From the NCBI RefSeq assembly GCF_934643405.1, contig NZ_CAKUCL010000107.1, forward strand, positions 1 through 22,754: DNA of 22,754 nucleotides, given 5' to 3'. Both the position numbers and the translations under genes were made by a program. Positions 1-7,759 of this stretch are shown here, one piece after another. The DNA comes from an uncultured Actinoplanes sp. (lineage in GTDB: Bacteria > Actinomycetota > Actinomycetes > Mycobacteriales > Micromonosporaceae). The first letter of the stretch is position 1. Each line of letters opens with the position of its first letter. Under the pieces are notes generated by a model that was given only the letters and a program-made list of their open reading frames with translations, had not been told where the DNA came from and made no database searches.

Positions 1-771
1 CTGCAGATCCCGCTGGCCTGGTCGCTGGCCCGGCGCCTGCAACGCCAGCAGCGCGAGCGGGAGGCGCTGCTGCGGCACGCCGTCGAAGCCTCCGACGCCG
101 AGCGCCGCCGCATCGCCGGCGAGCTGCACGACGGGGTGGTGCAACAGCTCACCGGGGTGACCTACGCGCTGGACGCGGCCCGGCTGGGCAGGCCGGACGC
201 CTCGCAGCAGGCCGAGGTGATCACCGAGGCGGCGGCCGAGTTGCGATCCGGGATCGGCGCGCTGCGCTCGTTGCTGGTCGACATCTACCCGCCCAACCTG
301 GCCGAGGAGGGGCTGGGCTCGACGCTGGTGGAGCTGGCCGCCGGCCTGGAGCGGACCGGGATCCGGGTGAACCTGGACCTGCCGGACACCGACAACTTTC
401 CCGCGGTTACCGCCGGTCTGCTGTTCCGCGCCGCGCAGGAGACGCTGCGCAACGTGGCAACGCACAGCGGCGCCCGGCAGGTGGACATCAAAGTCAGCGT
501 TCAGGACGAGACGGTCCGTCTGGTGATAGATGATGACGGCCGGGGCTTCGACGGCGATCTGCTCGCCGAACGCAGCGGCGGCGGGCATTTCGGTCTGCGG
601 GCGCTCAGCGACCTGATCGCCGGCGCGCACGGGCGGCTGGTGGTCCGGTCCGCCCCGGCGGCCGGGACCCGAGTGGAAGTGGAGGTTCCCGTCGATGATC
701 CGGGTGCTGATCGTCGACGACCACGCGGTCGTCCGGCGCGGGTTGGCGCAGCTCCTGGCGACGACGGATGA
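1..771 (+). CDS. Sensor histidine kinase, NarL/LuxR-partner type (C-terminal part, 5' end outside window)
   Basis: This is the last 256 codons of a two-component sensor kinase; the frame is open from base 1, so the start lies upstream of the window. Residues 34-47 of the fragment (ERRRIAGELHDGVV) form a HisKA_3 dimerisation/phosphoacceptor box, with the likely phosphorylated His at fragment residue 43 (bases 127-129). A GHKL ATPase domain follows: N-box around ETLRNVATHSGA, G1 box DDDGRGF and G2 box GGHFGLRAL. A HisKA_3 kinase normally phosphorylates a NarL/FixJ-type response regulator, and one starts inside the end of this gene, overlapping it by 77 nt. The first visible residues (LQIPLAWSLARRLQ) look like the end of a membrane helix running into the coiled linker, so the missing part probably holds the sensor and membrane segments. 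The signal is unknown. The fold call is secure; a role in regulating the neighbouring formate dehydrogenase genes would be speculation. Confidence 0.9.
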   Translation: MQIPLAWSLARRLQRQQREREALLRHAVEASDAERRRIAGELHDGVVQQLTGVTYALDAARLGRPDASQQAEVITEAAAELRSGIGALRSLLVDIYPPNLAEEGLGSTLVELAAGLERTGIRVNLDLPDTDNFPAVTAGLLFRAAQETLRNVATHSGARQVDIKVSVQDETVRLVIDDDGRGFDGDLLAERSGGGHFGLRALSDLIAGAHGRLVVRSAPAAGTRVEVEVPVDDPGADRRRPRGRPARVGAAPGDDG

Positions 772-1330
772 CCTGTCGCCGGCCGGTGAGGCGGCGGACG
801 GCGAGATCGCCGTCGGGATGGCCGCCGAGCTGCGGCCGGACGTGGTGCTGATGGACCTGTCGATGCCGAACCTCGACGGCGCGAACACCATCGCGCGCAT
901 CCTGGCGACCGAACCGGCCACGCACATCCTGGTGCTCACGTCGTTCAGCGACCAGCATCAGATCCTCGACGCCCTGCACGCCGGTGCGGAGGGATATCTG
1001 CTCAAGCACGCGGAACCGGAGACGATCCTGGCGGGCATCCGCGACGTGGTGGCGGGCGGCTCGCCGCTCGACCCGAAGGCGGCCCGGGTCCTGCTGACCG
1101 GCCGCCGGGCGGCGCGGCCCGGACCGGCGCTCAGCGACCGGGAACGGGAGGTGCTCCAGCTGGTCGTCCAGGGGCTGCCGAACAGGTCGATCGGACGACG
1201 TCTCGGGATCGCTGAGCGGACCGTCAAGGCCCATTTGACCAGCATTTACCACCAACTCGGCGTCTCCGACCGTACACAAGCCGCCCTTTGGGTCCAGAGG
1301 CAGCATGGTGCACAGGCGCACGGCGGGTGA
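695..1330 (+). CDS. NarL/FixJ-family response regulator
   Basis: A 211-residue two-component response regulator. Residues 1-120 are a receiver domain: acidic pocket D8/D9, phosphoacceptor D54 in VVLMDLSMPNLDG, a Thr/Ser switch in LVLTSF, and the conserved Lys in YLLKHAEPE. Residues about 143-205 are a LuxR-type helix-turn-helix, starting LSDREREVLQLVVQG and carrying the recognition segment IAERTVKAHLTSIYHQLGV. The length is standard for the family. The ATG at 695 lies inside the kinase gene and is preceded by GGAGG at 680-684 with 10 nt between, so the pair is co-transcribed and probably translationally coupled. It is a DNA-binding transcription factor activated by phosphorylation from the upstream kinase. 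Target genes cannot be read from the sequence. Confidence 0.95.
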   Translation: MIRVLIVDDHAVVRRGLAQLLATTDDLSPAGEAADGEIAVGMAAELRPDVVLMDLSMPNLDGANTIARILATEPATHILVLTSFSDQHQILDALHAGAEGYLLKHAEPETILAGIRDVVAGGSPLDPKAARVLLTGRRAARPGPALSDREREVLQLVVQGLPNRSIGRRLGIAERTVKAHLTSIYHQLGVSDRTQAALWVQRQHGAQAHGG

Positions 1331-1340
1331 CGATCACGCG

Positions 1341-1586
1341 ATGCGAACCGATACCCGGCAACGCCCCGTCCTGCTGGACACCGGGGAACTCGGCCCGGCG
1401 GTCCGGCAGCACGGGCGGACGATCCGCGCCGTACGGAACATCGCCGTCGCCCTGGTGATCGGCGTGGGCGCGATAGCGGCCGGCGGCTGGAGCGTCATGA
1501 CCGCGGCGCACGGGACCACGCCAGCGGAGCGGCCGGCCCCGCTGTGGAACCCGGCCTCGTCGCCCGCCCCGGAACCCATCCCGTAG
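1341..1586 (+). CDS. Small single-helix membrane protein, unknown function
   Basis: A short ORF directly downstream of the response regulator. I do not recognise it. From the ATG at 1341 it encodes 81 residues: a polar N-terminal half with several Arg, one hydrophobic stretch of about 20 residues (IAVALVIGVGAIAAGGWSVM), and a Pro/Ala-rich tail. That fits a one-pass membrane protein with a positively charged N-terminal side. An in-frame ATG at 1305 would overlap the response regulator by 26 nt and add 12 residues; I prefer 1341 because the extension looks unstructured, but neither start has a good ribosome binding site. A GC-rich hairpin follows the stop codon. Codon use matches the neighbours, so it is probably a real gene, but the function is open. 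Confidence 0.6.
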   Translation: MRTDTRQRPVLLDTGELGPAVRQHGRTIRAVRNIAVALVIGVGAIAAGGWSVMTAAHGTTPAERPAPLWNPASSPAPEPIP

Positions 1587-1592
1587 ACGCGC

Positions 1593-1618
1593 GCTGCCGG
1601 CCCGGGCCGGCGAGCAGC
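1593..1618. terminator. Candidate bidirectional terminator hairpin between convergent genes
   Basis: Bases 1596-1611 are a perfect 16-bp palindrome (GCCGGCCCGGGCCGGC), and GCTGC at 1593-1597 can alternatively pair with GCAGC at 1614-1618. It sits between the stop codon of the small membrane protein (+) and the stop codon of the SnoaL-like gene (-). There is no U-tract, as is usual for actinomycete terminators. Folding was judged by eye only. Confidence 0.5.
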
Positions 1619-1644
1619 GGCGCGGCGGTGCGCCGATGGGCCGG

Positions 1645-2040
1645 TCAGCGCACCTGCAGGATGCGCTGCAGCTCGTCGGCGAGCACCCAGATCGCGGTGA
1701 TCCGGCCGTCGTCGCCGATGGTGAGCACGTCGATGCCGAGGCCCTCCACCGTCCGGCCGGTCGGCGGCAGCTCGCCCAGCGGCGTGGACCAGGCGCCGGT
1801 GTGCCTCGCGCGGTGCCGGAACGCCACGGTCAGCTTGCCCGGCGCCCGCACCCGGTCCACCACCTCGATCTCGTGGTCGGTGAACGCGGCGTGCAACGCC
1901 CGGGCGCGGGCGACCAGGCCGCTCACCGGCATCGGCGTCCCGTTGATGAGCACCGGGTCGGCGTAGACCCGGCGGAACGCCGCCTCCGCGTCGTCGGGTG
2001 GCCGACGCCACAGCGCGAACAACTGCTCCTCGAGCTCCAT
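1645..2040 (-). CDS. SnoaL-like / NTF2-fold protein
   Basis: A 131-residue protein resembling the SnoaL-like (NTF2-fold) family, small alpha+beta barrels that include polyketide cyclases, ester cyclases and many uncharacterised actinomycete proteins. Supporting features are a short N-terminal helix with the pattern LFALWRRPPDDAEAAFRRVYADP, the segment LHAAFTDHEIEVVDRVRAPGKLTVAFRHRARHTG typical of the cone-fold sheet, and the ending GRITAIWVLADELQRILQV. The start is ATG 2038-2040. A much longer open frame continues upstream to about 5538, but it runs antisense through fdhA and is not coding. A TAACGT hexamer (2054-2049 on this strand) lies 8 nt before the ATG, so the message may be leaderless or nearly so. 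The gene is divergent from fdhA, with 60 bp between the starts. The substrate is unknown. Confidence 0.75.
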   Translation of the reverse strand: MELEEQLFALWRRPPDDAEAAFRRVYADPVLINGTPMPVSGLVARARALHAAFTDHEIEVVDRVRAPGKLTVAFRHRARHTGAWSTPLGELPPTGRTVEGLGIDVLTIGDDGRITAIWVLADELQRILQVR

Positions 2041-2051
2041 GGCTTCCCACG

Positions 2052-2060
2052 TTATCCACA
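2052..2060 (+). promoter_or_regulatory. Perfect match to the DnaA-box 9-mer
   Basis: TTATCCACA lies in the 60-bp divergent region between the SnoaL-like gene and fdhA. It matches the strong E. coli DnaA box exactly; actinomycete boxes more often read TTGTCCACA. Only one copy was seen, so this is not an origin. It may be chance, or a DnaA-responsive promoter element. Confidence 0.3.
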
Positions 2061-2088
2061 GATCCGATTCGGAGTCGTGCGCTCCTCC

Positions 2089-2093
2089 GGAGG
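2089..2093 (+). promoter_or_regulatory. Shine-Dalgarno of fdhA
   Basis: GGAGG, 7 nt before ATG 2101, decides that start over the in-frame GTG at 2113. It is half of the palindrome CCTCCGGAGG (2084-2093), so CTCC at 82-85 of the 2000 block could fold back onto it through a 3-nt loop. Confidence 0.7.
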
Positions 2094-2100
2094 CTGGGCT

Positions 2101-5100
2101 ATGTTCGATCTCGTGGGAGTTCGCACCTGGATCGAGGGCTGGCCGGTCTACCGGCAGCTGACCGGCACCGACCCGCTGGGCCGGGGCGCCGCCGCGAAGT
2201 CCGACGGGTCGAGGGCGCTGGTGGCGCGCACCGGGGAGGCGGACCGCGTCGCGAAGTCCGTCTGCCCGTACTGCGCGGTCGGCTGCGGCCAGTTGATCTA
2301 CGTCAAGGACGAGAAGGTCATCCAGATCGAGGGTGACCCGGACAGCCCGATCTCGCGGGGCCGGCTGTGCCCCAAGGGTTCGGCCAGCAAGAGCCTGGTC
2401 ACCAGCGACCGCCGGGTGCAGCACGTGCTCTACCGCCGCCCGTACGGCACGGACTGGGAAAGCCTTGATCTCGAGACGGCGATGGACATGATCGCCGACC
2501 GGGTGCTCGCCGCCCGGGACGAGACCTGGGAGGACGTGGACTCCGAGGGCCGCCCGCTGAACCGTACGCTCGGCATCTCGAGCCTCGGTGGCGCCACCCT
2601 GGACAACGAAGAGAACTACATCATCAAGAAGTTGTTCACGGCGATCGGCGCACTGCAGATCGAGAACCAGGCGCGTATTTGACACTCCGCCACCGTCCCC
2701 GGTCTGGGGACTTCGTTCGGCCGTGGCGGGGCCACCAGCTTCCTTCAGGATCTGGCCAACGCCGACTGCATCGTCATCCAAGGGTCGAACATGGCCGAGG
2801 CTCACCCGGTGGGCTTCCAATGGGTGGGCGAGGCGAAGAAGCGAGGCGCCAAGATCTTCCACGTCGACCCGCGGTTCACCCGCACCAGCGCGCTCGCGGA
2901 CAGGTACCTGCCGGTGCGCGCCGGGGCCGACATCGCGTTCCTGGGCGGTGTGATCAATTACATCCTCAGCAACGAGAAGGACTTCCGCGAGTACGTGCTG
3001 GCCTACACCAACGCGGCCACGCTGGTCAGCGAGGACTTCAAGGACACCGAGGACCTCGACGGCCTGTTCTCCGGCTACAACACCGAGCTGAACACGTACG
3101 ACCAGAGCAGTTGGGCGTACGCCGGGCAGGAGGAGAACAGCCAGGACCACGGCGAGTCGCACGCGGACCGCGAGACGGCGTCCGGGCTGGAGCAGGAGTC
3201 GCACGGCCCGCCGATCCCCGGTGACGTGCCGCGCGACGACACGCTGCAGGACCCGCGCTGCGTCTACCAGGTGCTCAAGCGGCACTACGCGAGGTACACG
3301 CCCGAGGTCGTCGAGCAGGTCTGCGGCGTGCCGCAGGACAAGTTCCTCGAGCTGTGCGAGGCGTGGACGGCGAACTCGGGCCGCGAGCGCACGACGGCCC
3401 TGGTCTACTCGGTGGGCTGGACGCAGCACAGCGTCGGCGTGCAGTACATCCGCACCGGCGCGATCATCCAGCTGCTGCTGGGCAACATGGGCCGGCCGGG
3501 TGGCGGGGTGCTGGCACTGCGCGGGCACGCCAGCATCCAGGGCTCGACCGACATCCCGACGCTGTTCAACCTGCTGCCGGGCTACCTGCCGATGCCGCAC
3601 CACAGCCAGAACGCGACCTTCCGCGACTGGGTCGACTCGATCCGGCATCCCGGGCAGAAGGGGTTCTGGGCGAACGCCGAGTCGTACGCGGTGAGCCTGC
3701 TGAAGTCCTACTTCGGCGACGCGGCGACCGCGGAGAACGACTGGGGGTACGGCTGGCTGCCCCGGATGACCGGCGATCACGGCACCTACCAGCAGGTCCT
3801 CGACATGATCGACGGGAAGATCAAGGGGTATTTCCTGCTCGGGCAGAACCCGGCGGTCGGTTCCGCGCACGGTCGCGCGCAGCGGCTCGGCATGGCGCAG
3901 CTCGACTGGCTGGTGGTCCGTGACCCGTACATGATCGAGAGCGCCACGTTCTGGAAGAACGGGCCCGAGGTCAGCACCGGCGAGATCAAGACCGAGGAGT
4001 GCAAGACCGAGGTCTTCTTCATGCCGGCCGCCTCCTACTCGGAGAAGGAGGGCACGTTCACCCAGACGCAGCGCATGCTGCAGTGGCGTGAGCAGGCCGT
4101 CGAGCCGTCCGGCGACGCGCGCAGCGAGCTGTGGTTCTTCTACCACCTCGGCCGGCGGATCCGGGAGCGGCTGGCCGGCTCGACCGCGCCCCGCGACCAG
4201 GGCATCCTCAACCTGACCTGGGACTACCCGATGCGCGGCAAGCGCGGCGACGAACCGGACGCCGAGTCGGTGCTCAAGGAGATCAACGGGTACGACCTGG
4301 CCAGCGGCCGGCTGCTCAGCTCGTTCACCGAGATGAGGCCGGACGGCTCCACCTCGGGCGGCTGCTGGATCTACACCGGCGTCTTCAAGGACGGCGTCAA
4401 CCAGGCCGCGCGCCGCAAGCCGGGCCGCGAGCAGAACTGGGTGGCGCCCGAGTGGGGCTGGGCCTGGCCGGCGAACCGCCGCACGCTCTACAACCGCGCC
4501 TCGGCCGACCCCGACGGCAACCCGTGGTCGCAGCGCAAGGCGTACGTCTGGTGGGATCCGGACAAGAAGGAGTGGACCGGCCACGACGTGCCCGACTTCG
4601 AGAAGACGAAGCCGCCGTCGTACCGTCCGCCCGAGGACGCCACCGGCGTCGCGGCCATCGCCGGCGACGACGCGTTCATCATGCAGGGCGACGGCAAGGG
4701 CTGGCTGTACGCGCCGAGCGGGCTGATCGACGGGCCGATGCCGACGCACTACGAGCCCGCCGAGTCCCGCATCCGCAACCCGCTCTACAACCAGCAGGCC
4801 AACCCGACGCGCAAGGTCTACGAACGGCCGGACAACCCGACCAACCCGAGCCCGCCGGAGAGGCACGCCGAGGTCTTCCCGTACGTCTTCAGCACCAGCC
4901 GCCTCACCGAGCACCACACGGCCGGCGGCATGAGCAGGCAGCTGGCATACCTGTCGGAGCTGCAACCGGAGATGTTCGTCGAGGTGTCCCCGGCGCTCGC
5001 GGCCGAACGCGGCCTGGAGCACATGGGCTGGGCGCACATCGTCACGGCCCGCGCCGCGATCGAGGCCCGCGTCATGGTCACCGAGCGGCTCACCCCGCTG

Positions 5101-5385
5101 CGGGTGGAGGGCCACACGATCCACCAGATCTGGCTGCCCTACCACTGGGGCGGCGAGGGCCTGGTGACCGGCGACGCGGCGAACGACCTGGTCGGCATGA
5201 CGCTGGACCCGAACGTGCTGATCCAGGAGAGCAAGGTCGGCACCTGCGACATCCAGCCCGGACGGCGGCCGGTCGGTCCCGCTCTGCTGGAGTACGTCGC
5301 CGGCTACCGCGACCGGGCGGGCCTGACCGCCGACCACCGCACGCCGATCGTGACCACCAAGGACGGGGACGATGGGGAGAAATAG
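2101..5385 (+). CDS. fdhA: Formate dehydrogenase catalytic subunit, selenocysteine- and Mo/W-bis-MGD-containing
   Basis: This is the catalytic subunit that oxidises formate to CO2 at a Mo or W bis-molybdopterin guanine dinucleotide centre. It must be read through an in-frame UGA at 2680-2682 (codon 194) as selenocysteine, giving 1094 residues, the size of the large FdnG/FdoG-type subunits (E. coli Sec is residue 196). Residues C55, C58, C62 and C90 (CPYCAVGC plus RLCPKG) bind a [4Fe-4S] cluster. The sequence around the UGA (NQARI-U-HSATVPGLGTSFGRGG, then IVIQGSNMAEAHPVGFQW) is the classic FDH active site with Sec followed by His. The C-terminal part from about residue 930 (FPYVFSTSRLTEHHTAGGMSR onward) is the molydopterin-binding barrel. 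There is no twin-arginine signal, so the subunit should stay on the cytoplasmic side. It overlaps fdhB by 14 nt. Automated calling breaks it at the UGA into two false ORFs or a pseudogene. Confidence 0.96.
2680..2711 (+). promoter_or_regulatory. Selenocysteine UGA codon and bacterial SECIS element
   Basis: The UGA is at 2680-2682. Eighteen nucleotides later comes the loop GGTCT (2701-2705), closed by a perfect 6-bp stem: GTCCCC (2695-2700) with GGGGAC (2706-2711). From memory of E. coli fdhF, its SECIS loop GGUCU also begins 18 nt after the UGA, so spacing and loop agree. SelB should bind this loop while carrying Sec-tRNA. Pairing was read by eye. Confidence 0.9.
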
Positions 5386-6307
5386 CCTCTTTGGTCCGAT
5401 CGACCCGGCGACCGACGCCGGGTACGAGGACCCGCCGCCCCGCAAGGGCTTCTTCACCGACACGTCGGTCTGCATCGGCTGCAAGGCCTGCGAGGTGGCC
5501 TGCAAGGAGTGGAACGGCGTCCCGGACGACGGCTTCAACCTGCTCGGCCACTCCTACGACAACACCGGCGGCCTGTCGGCGAACTCGTGGCGGCACGTCG
5601 CGTTCATCGAGCAGCCGGCGGTGGACGCGCTGGCCGAGGCCGGCAACGGTCACGGTAACGGCAACGGCAACGGGCAGACCCAGTTCCTGGGGATGCCCAT
5701 GTCGGACCTGCCGGGCCGGGTCCTCGACGCGCCGCGCACCGACTTCCGCTGGCTGATGATGTCCAATGTGTGCAAGCACTGCACCCACGCCGGCTGCCTG
5801 GACGTCTGCCCGACCGGCTCGTTGTTCCGCACCGAGTTCGGCACGGTCGTCGTCCAGGACGACATCTGCAACGGTTGCGGCTACTGCATTCCGGCTTGCC
5901 CGTACGGCGTGATCGATCGCCGCGAGGAGGACGGCCGGGCGTGGAAGTGCACGATGTGCTACGACCGCCTCGGCGACGGCCTCACCCCGGCGTGCGCGAA
6001 GGCCTGCCCGACCGAGTCCATCCAGTACGGCGACCTGGACGAGCTGCGCGAGCGCGCCGAGGCGAGGGTGGCGGCGCTGCACGAGCGGGGCGTGGAGTCG
6101 GCCAAGCTCTACGGCGCCGACCAGGACGACGGTGTGGGCGGGGACGGCGCCTTCTTCCTGCTGCTCGACGAGCCCGAGGTGTACGGGCTGCCACCCGACC
6201 CGGTGGTGACCACGAAAGACCTGCCGGCCATGTGGAAGCGGGCCGGCTGGGCGTCGCTGGTCATGGTCGGCGCCGCGGTGGCCGCGTTCGTGGGAGGGCG
6301 TCGATGA
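5372..6307 (+). CDS. fdhB: Formate dehydrogenase iron-sulfur (electron-transfer) subunit
   Basis: A 311-residue ferredoxin-like subunit that carries electrons from FdhA to the membrane. Four cysteine clusters for four [4Fe-4S] centres are visible: C34/37/40/44, C134/137/142/146, C166/169/172/176 and C193/196/208/212. This is the FdnH/HybA-like arrangement. A hydrophobic segment near the C-terminus (WASLVMVGAAVAAFVGG, followed by RR) looks like a single membrane anchor, as in FdnH. Between the first and second clusters there is a low-complexity Gly/Asn stretch (GNGHGNGNGNG, bases about 5642-5674), probably a disordered loop that has expanded by AACGGC-type repeats. The ATG at 5372 lies inside the end of fdhA with GGGGA just ahead, implying translational coupling. 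It overlaps the next gene by 4 nt (ATGA). Confidence 0.94.
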   Translation: MGRNSLFGPIDPATDAGYEDPPPRKGFFTDTSVCIGCKACEVACKEWNGVPDDGFNLLGHSYDNTGGLSANSWRHVAFIEQPAVDALAEAGNGHGNGNGNGQTQFLGMPMSDLPGRVLDAPRTDFRWLMMSNVCKHCTHAGCLDVCPTGSLFRTEFGTVVVQDDICNGCGYCIPACPYGVIDRREEDGRAWKCTMCYDRLGDGLTPACAKACPTESIQYGDLDELRERAEARVAALHERGVESAKLYGADQDDGVGGDGAFFLLLDEPEVYGLPPDPVVTTKDLPAMWKRAGWASLVMVGAAVAAFVGGRR

Positions 6308-7284
6308 GTCCGCGCAGCGACCGGCCGATGGTGCCGAAGGCCGAGTTCCGGTCGTACTACGGCCATGCGATTGTGCGTCCCGCACCGTGGACGCACGACA
6401 TCGCGGCCTACCTGTTCACCGGTGGTCTGGCCGCCGGGTCGGCGCTGCTCGCGGCCGGCGGCCAGCTGACCGGGCGGGTGGCGACGCGACGGGCCGGGCG
6501 GGCCATCGCCCTGGGTGGCGTGCTCGCCAGCACCTACTTCCTGATCAACGACCTGGGCCGGCCCGAGCGGTTCGCCAACATGCTGCGCATCGCGAAGCCG
6601 ACCTCGCCCATGTCGATGGGCACGTGGGTGCTGTCGGCGTTCGGCGCGGCGGCCGGTGCGGCGGCCGTCGCGGAGGTGACCCCGCTGCTGCCCGAGCGCG
6701 GGCGGCTGGGCCTGGTCCGCCGGGCGCTGCCGCCGGTCGGTGCGGTGGGCGGGTTCGGTGCCGCCGCGCTCGCCCCGGCGCTGGCCACCTACACGGCCGT
6801 GCTGATCGCGGATACCGCGACGCCGAGCTGGCACGCCGCGTACCGGGAACTCCCGTTCGCCTTCGCCGGCAGCGCCCTGGCCTCGGGTGCCGGGGTGGGC
6901 CTGATCGCCGCGCCGGAGGAGCCCGCGCGGCGGATGGCGGTGCTCGGCGGCGCGCTGGAGATGGTCGGCACGCACCGGATCGAGACCGCGAAGGGGCTGC
7001 TCAGCGAGCCGTACACGCAGGGCCGGGCGGGGAAGTTCCTGCGCGCCAGCAAGGTCCTGACGATCGCCGGGATGGCCGGCGCCGTGCTGGGCCGGCGCAG
7101 CCGGGCGGTGTCCGCGCTGTCCGGGCTGGCGCTGCTGACCGGGTCGGCGCTGACTCGGTTCGGCATCTACCACGGAGGCCTGGAGTCGGCGCGCGATCCG
7201 AAGTACACGGTGATCCCGCAACGCGAACGCCTCGACGCGAAGGCGAACGGAGGCGCCAAACTAGCCGACCCGTCGGCGGCGTGA
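6304..7284 (+). CDS. NrfD/PsrC-like membrane subunit (quinone-linked anchor of formate dehydrogenase)
   Basis: A 326-residue polytopic membrane protein of the NrfD/polysulfide-reductase PsrC type, which passes electrons between an iron-sulfur subunit and the quinone pool. I count about eight hydrophobic segments by eye. The family-like motif FLINDLGRPERFANMLRIAKPTSPMSMGTW is present, and conserved NrfD proteins carry a similar DLGRP...SPMS stretch after the second helix. A late motif ALTRFGIYHGGLESARDPKYTV also fits. The ATG at 6304 overlaps the fdhB stop codon (ATGA) and is preceded by GGGAGGG with 5-6 nt spacing. The subunit replaces the cytochrome b FdnI of E. coli, as no haem-ligand pattern of that family is seen. 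It is the last gene of the fdh operon. Confidence 0.88.
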   Translation: MSPRSDRPMVPKAEFRSYYGHAIVRPAPWTHDIAAYLFTGGLAAGSALLAAGGQLTGRVATRRAGRAIALGGVLASTYFLINDLGRPERFANMLRIAKPTSPMSMGTWVLSAFGAAAGAAAVAEVTPLLPERGRLGLVRRALPPVGAVGGFGAAALAPALATYTAVLIADTATPSWHAAYRELPFAFAGSALASGAGVGLIAAPEEPARRMAVLGGALEMVGTHRIETAKGLLSEPYTQGRAGKFLRASKVLTIAGMAGAVLGRRSRAVSALSGLALLTGSALTRFGIYHGGLESARDPKYTVIPQRERLDAKANGGAKLADPSAA

Positions 7285-7399
7285 CGGCGCCATCCGGCCC
7301 GCGGCCGCTCACCGGGCGCGGTGGCCCGCCGAGGCGGTCAGGTGGTTCATCGAGCGCCCGGGCGGGCGGCGAGGACCGGTAGCCGATCGTGCGGCGGCC

Positions 7400-7422
7400 G
7401 GATTCGTGAGGTGAGCGAATCC
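7400..7422. terminator. Hairpin downstream of fdh operon, possible terminator
   Basis: GGATTCG (7400-7406) pairs perfectly with CGAATCC (7416-7422) across a 9-nt loop, 116 bp after the nrfD-like stop codon. There is no U-tract. It could end the fdh transcript or be a regulator site. Confidence 0.35.
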
Positions 7423-7486
7423 TGCGACGAATGAAGCCCAGCGTCGGCGCCCGTTGTCGCGTGACGCCTCACGGCGGGCGGGCAGC

Positions 7487-7581
7487 GCGTCGGGCGGGGA
7501 CAGCGTCGGGCGGGGCCCGCGTTGGGCGGGGGCAGCGTTGGGCGGGCCCGCGTCGGGCGGGGACAGCGTCCGGCGGGGACA
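7487..7581 (+). repeat. Minisatellite: six tandem copies of a 16-bp unit
   Basis: The consensus is GCGTCGGGCGGGGACA. Copies start at 7487, 7503, 7519, 7535 (15 bp), 7550 and 7566. Copies 1 and 5 are identical, copy 6 has one change, and copies 2-4 carry T or CCC variants at fixed places. The array is non-coding. Confidence 0.85.
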
Positions 7582-7666
7582 GTGCGACGGCGCTAGTCAG
7601 GAGGGTGACCCCACGGCCGGCCCGAGCGAACCACCCACGCCGCCCACCGCCCCGCACCCACGTCGA

Positions 7667-7700
7667 GATCAAAAATCTGCCCGTACGGGGATTGATGATC
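7667..7700. promoter_or_regulatory. Imperfect inverted repeat upstream of MFS gene, candidate operator
   Basis: The left arm (7667-7684, GATCAAAAATCTGCCCGT) and right arm (7685-7700, ACGGGGATTGATGATC) pair over 16 positions with two mismatches and a 2-nt bulge, centred on the perfect palindrome CCCGTACGGG (7680-7689). It is unusually AT-rich for this genome and lies 60 bp before the MFS start, a typical operator position. Confidence 0.45.
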
Positions 7701-7759
7701 TTTAAATGTGGGAAGCGGCTCCGGTATGTCCGGGAACAGCCGTGTCAGAGGAGGCCCCG

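Larger units (their letters stand above)
7285..7759. other. 475-bp gene-free region between fdh operon and MFS gene
   Basis: No credible coding region was found; the open frames here are shadows without recognisable protein. It holds, in order, a 7-bp stem hairpin (7400-7422), six 16-bp tandem repeats (7487-7581), and an AT-richer imperfect inverted repeat (7667-7700) just ahead of the MFS leader. The first hundred bases are only GC-rich sequence with small palindromes. Confidence 0.7.

Noticed and set aside
2052..2060. Replication origin
   Set aside because: Only a single DnaA box was seen, with no clustered boxes, AT-rich unwinding region or dnaA/dnaN neighbours.
2101..5385. fdhA as a pseudogene or as two genes with a frameshift
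   Set aside because: No frameshift is needed; the single interruption is UGA at the exact Sec position, and the window has the full decoding machinery.
1645..5538. A 1297-codon open frame on the - strand
   Set aside because: It runs antisense to fdhA and fdhB in a GC-rich codon-shadow frame. Only its last 132 codons (1645-2040) look like protein.
7487..7581. CRISPR array
   Set aside because: The 16-bp units are directly adjacent with no spacers and no cas genes are near.
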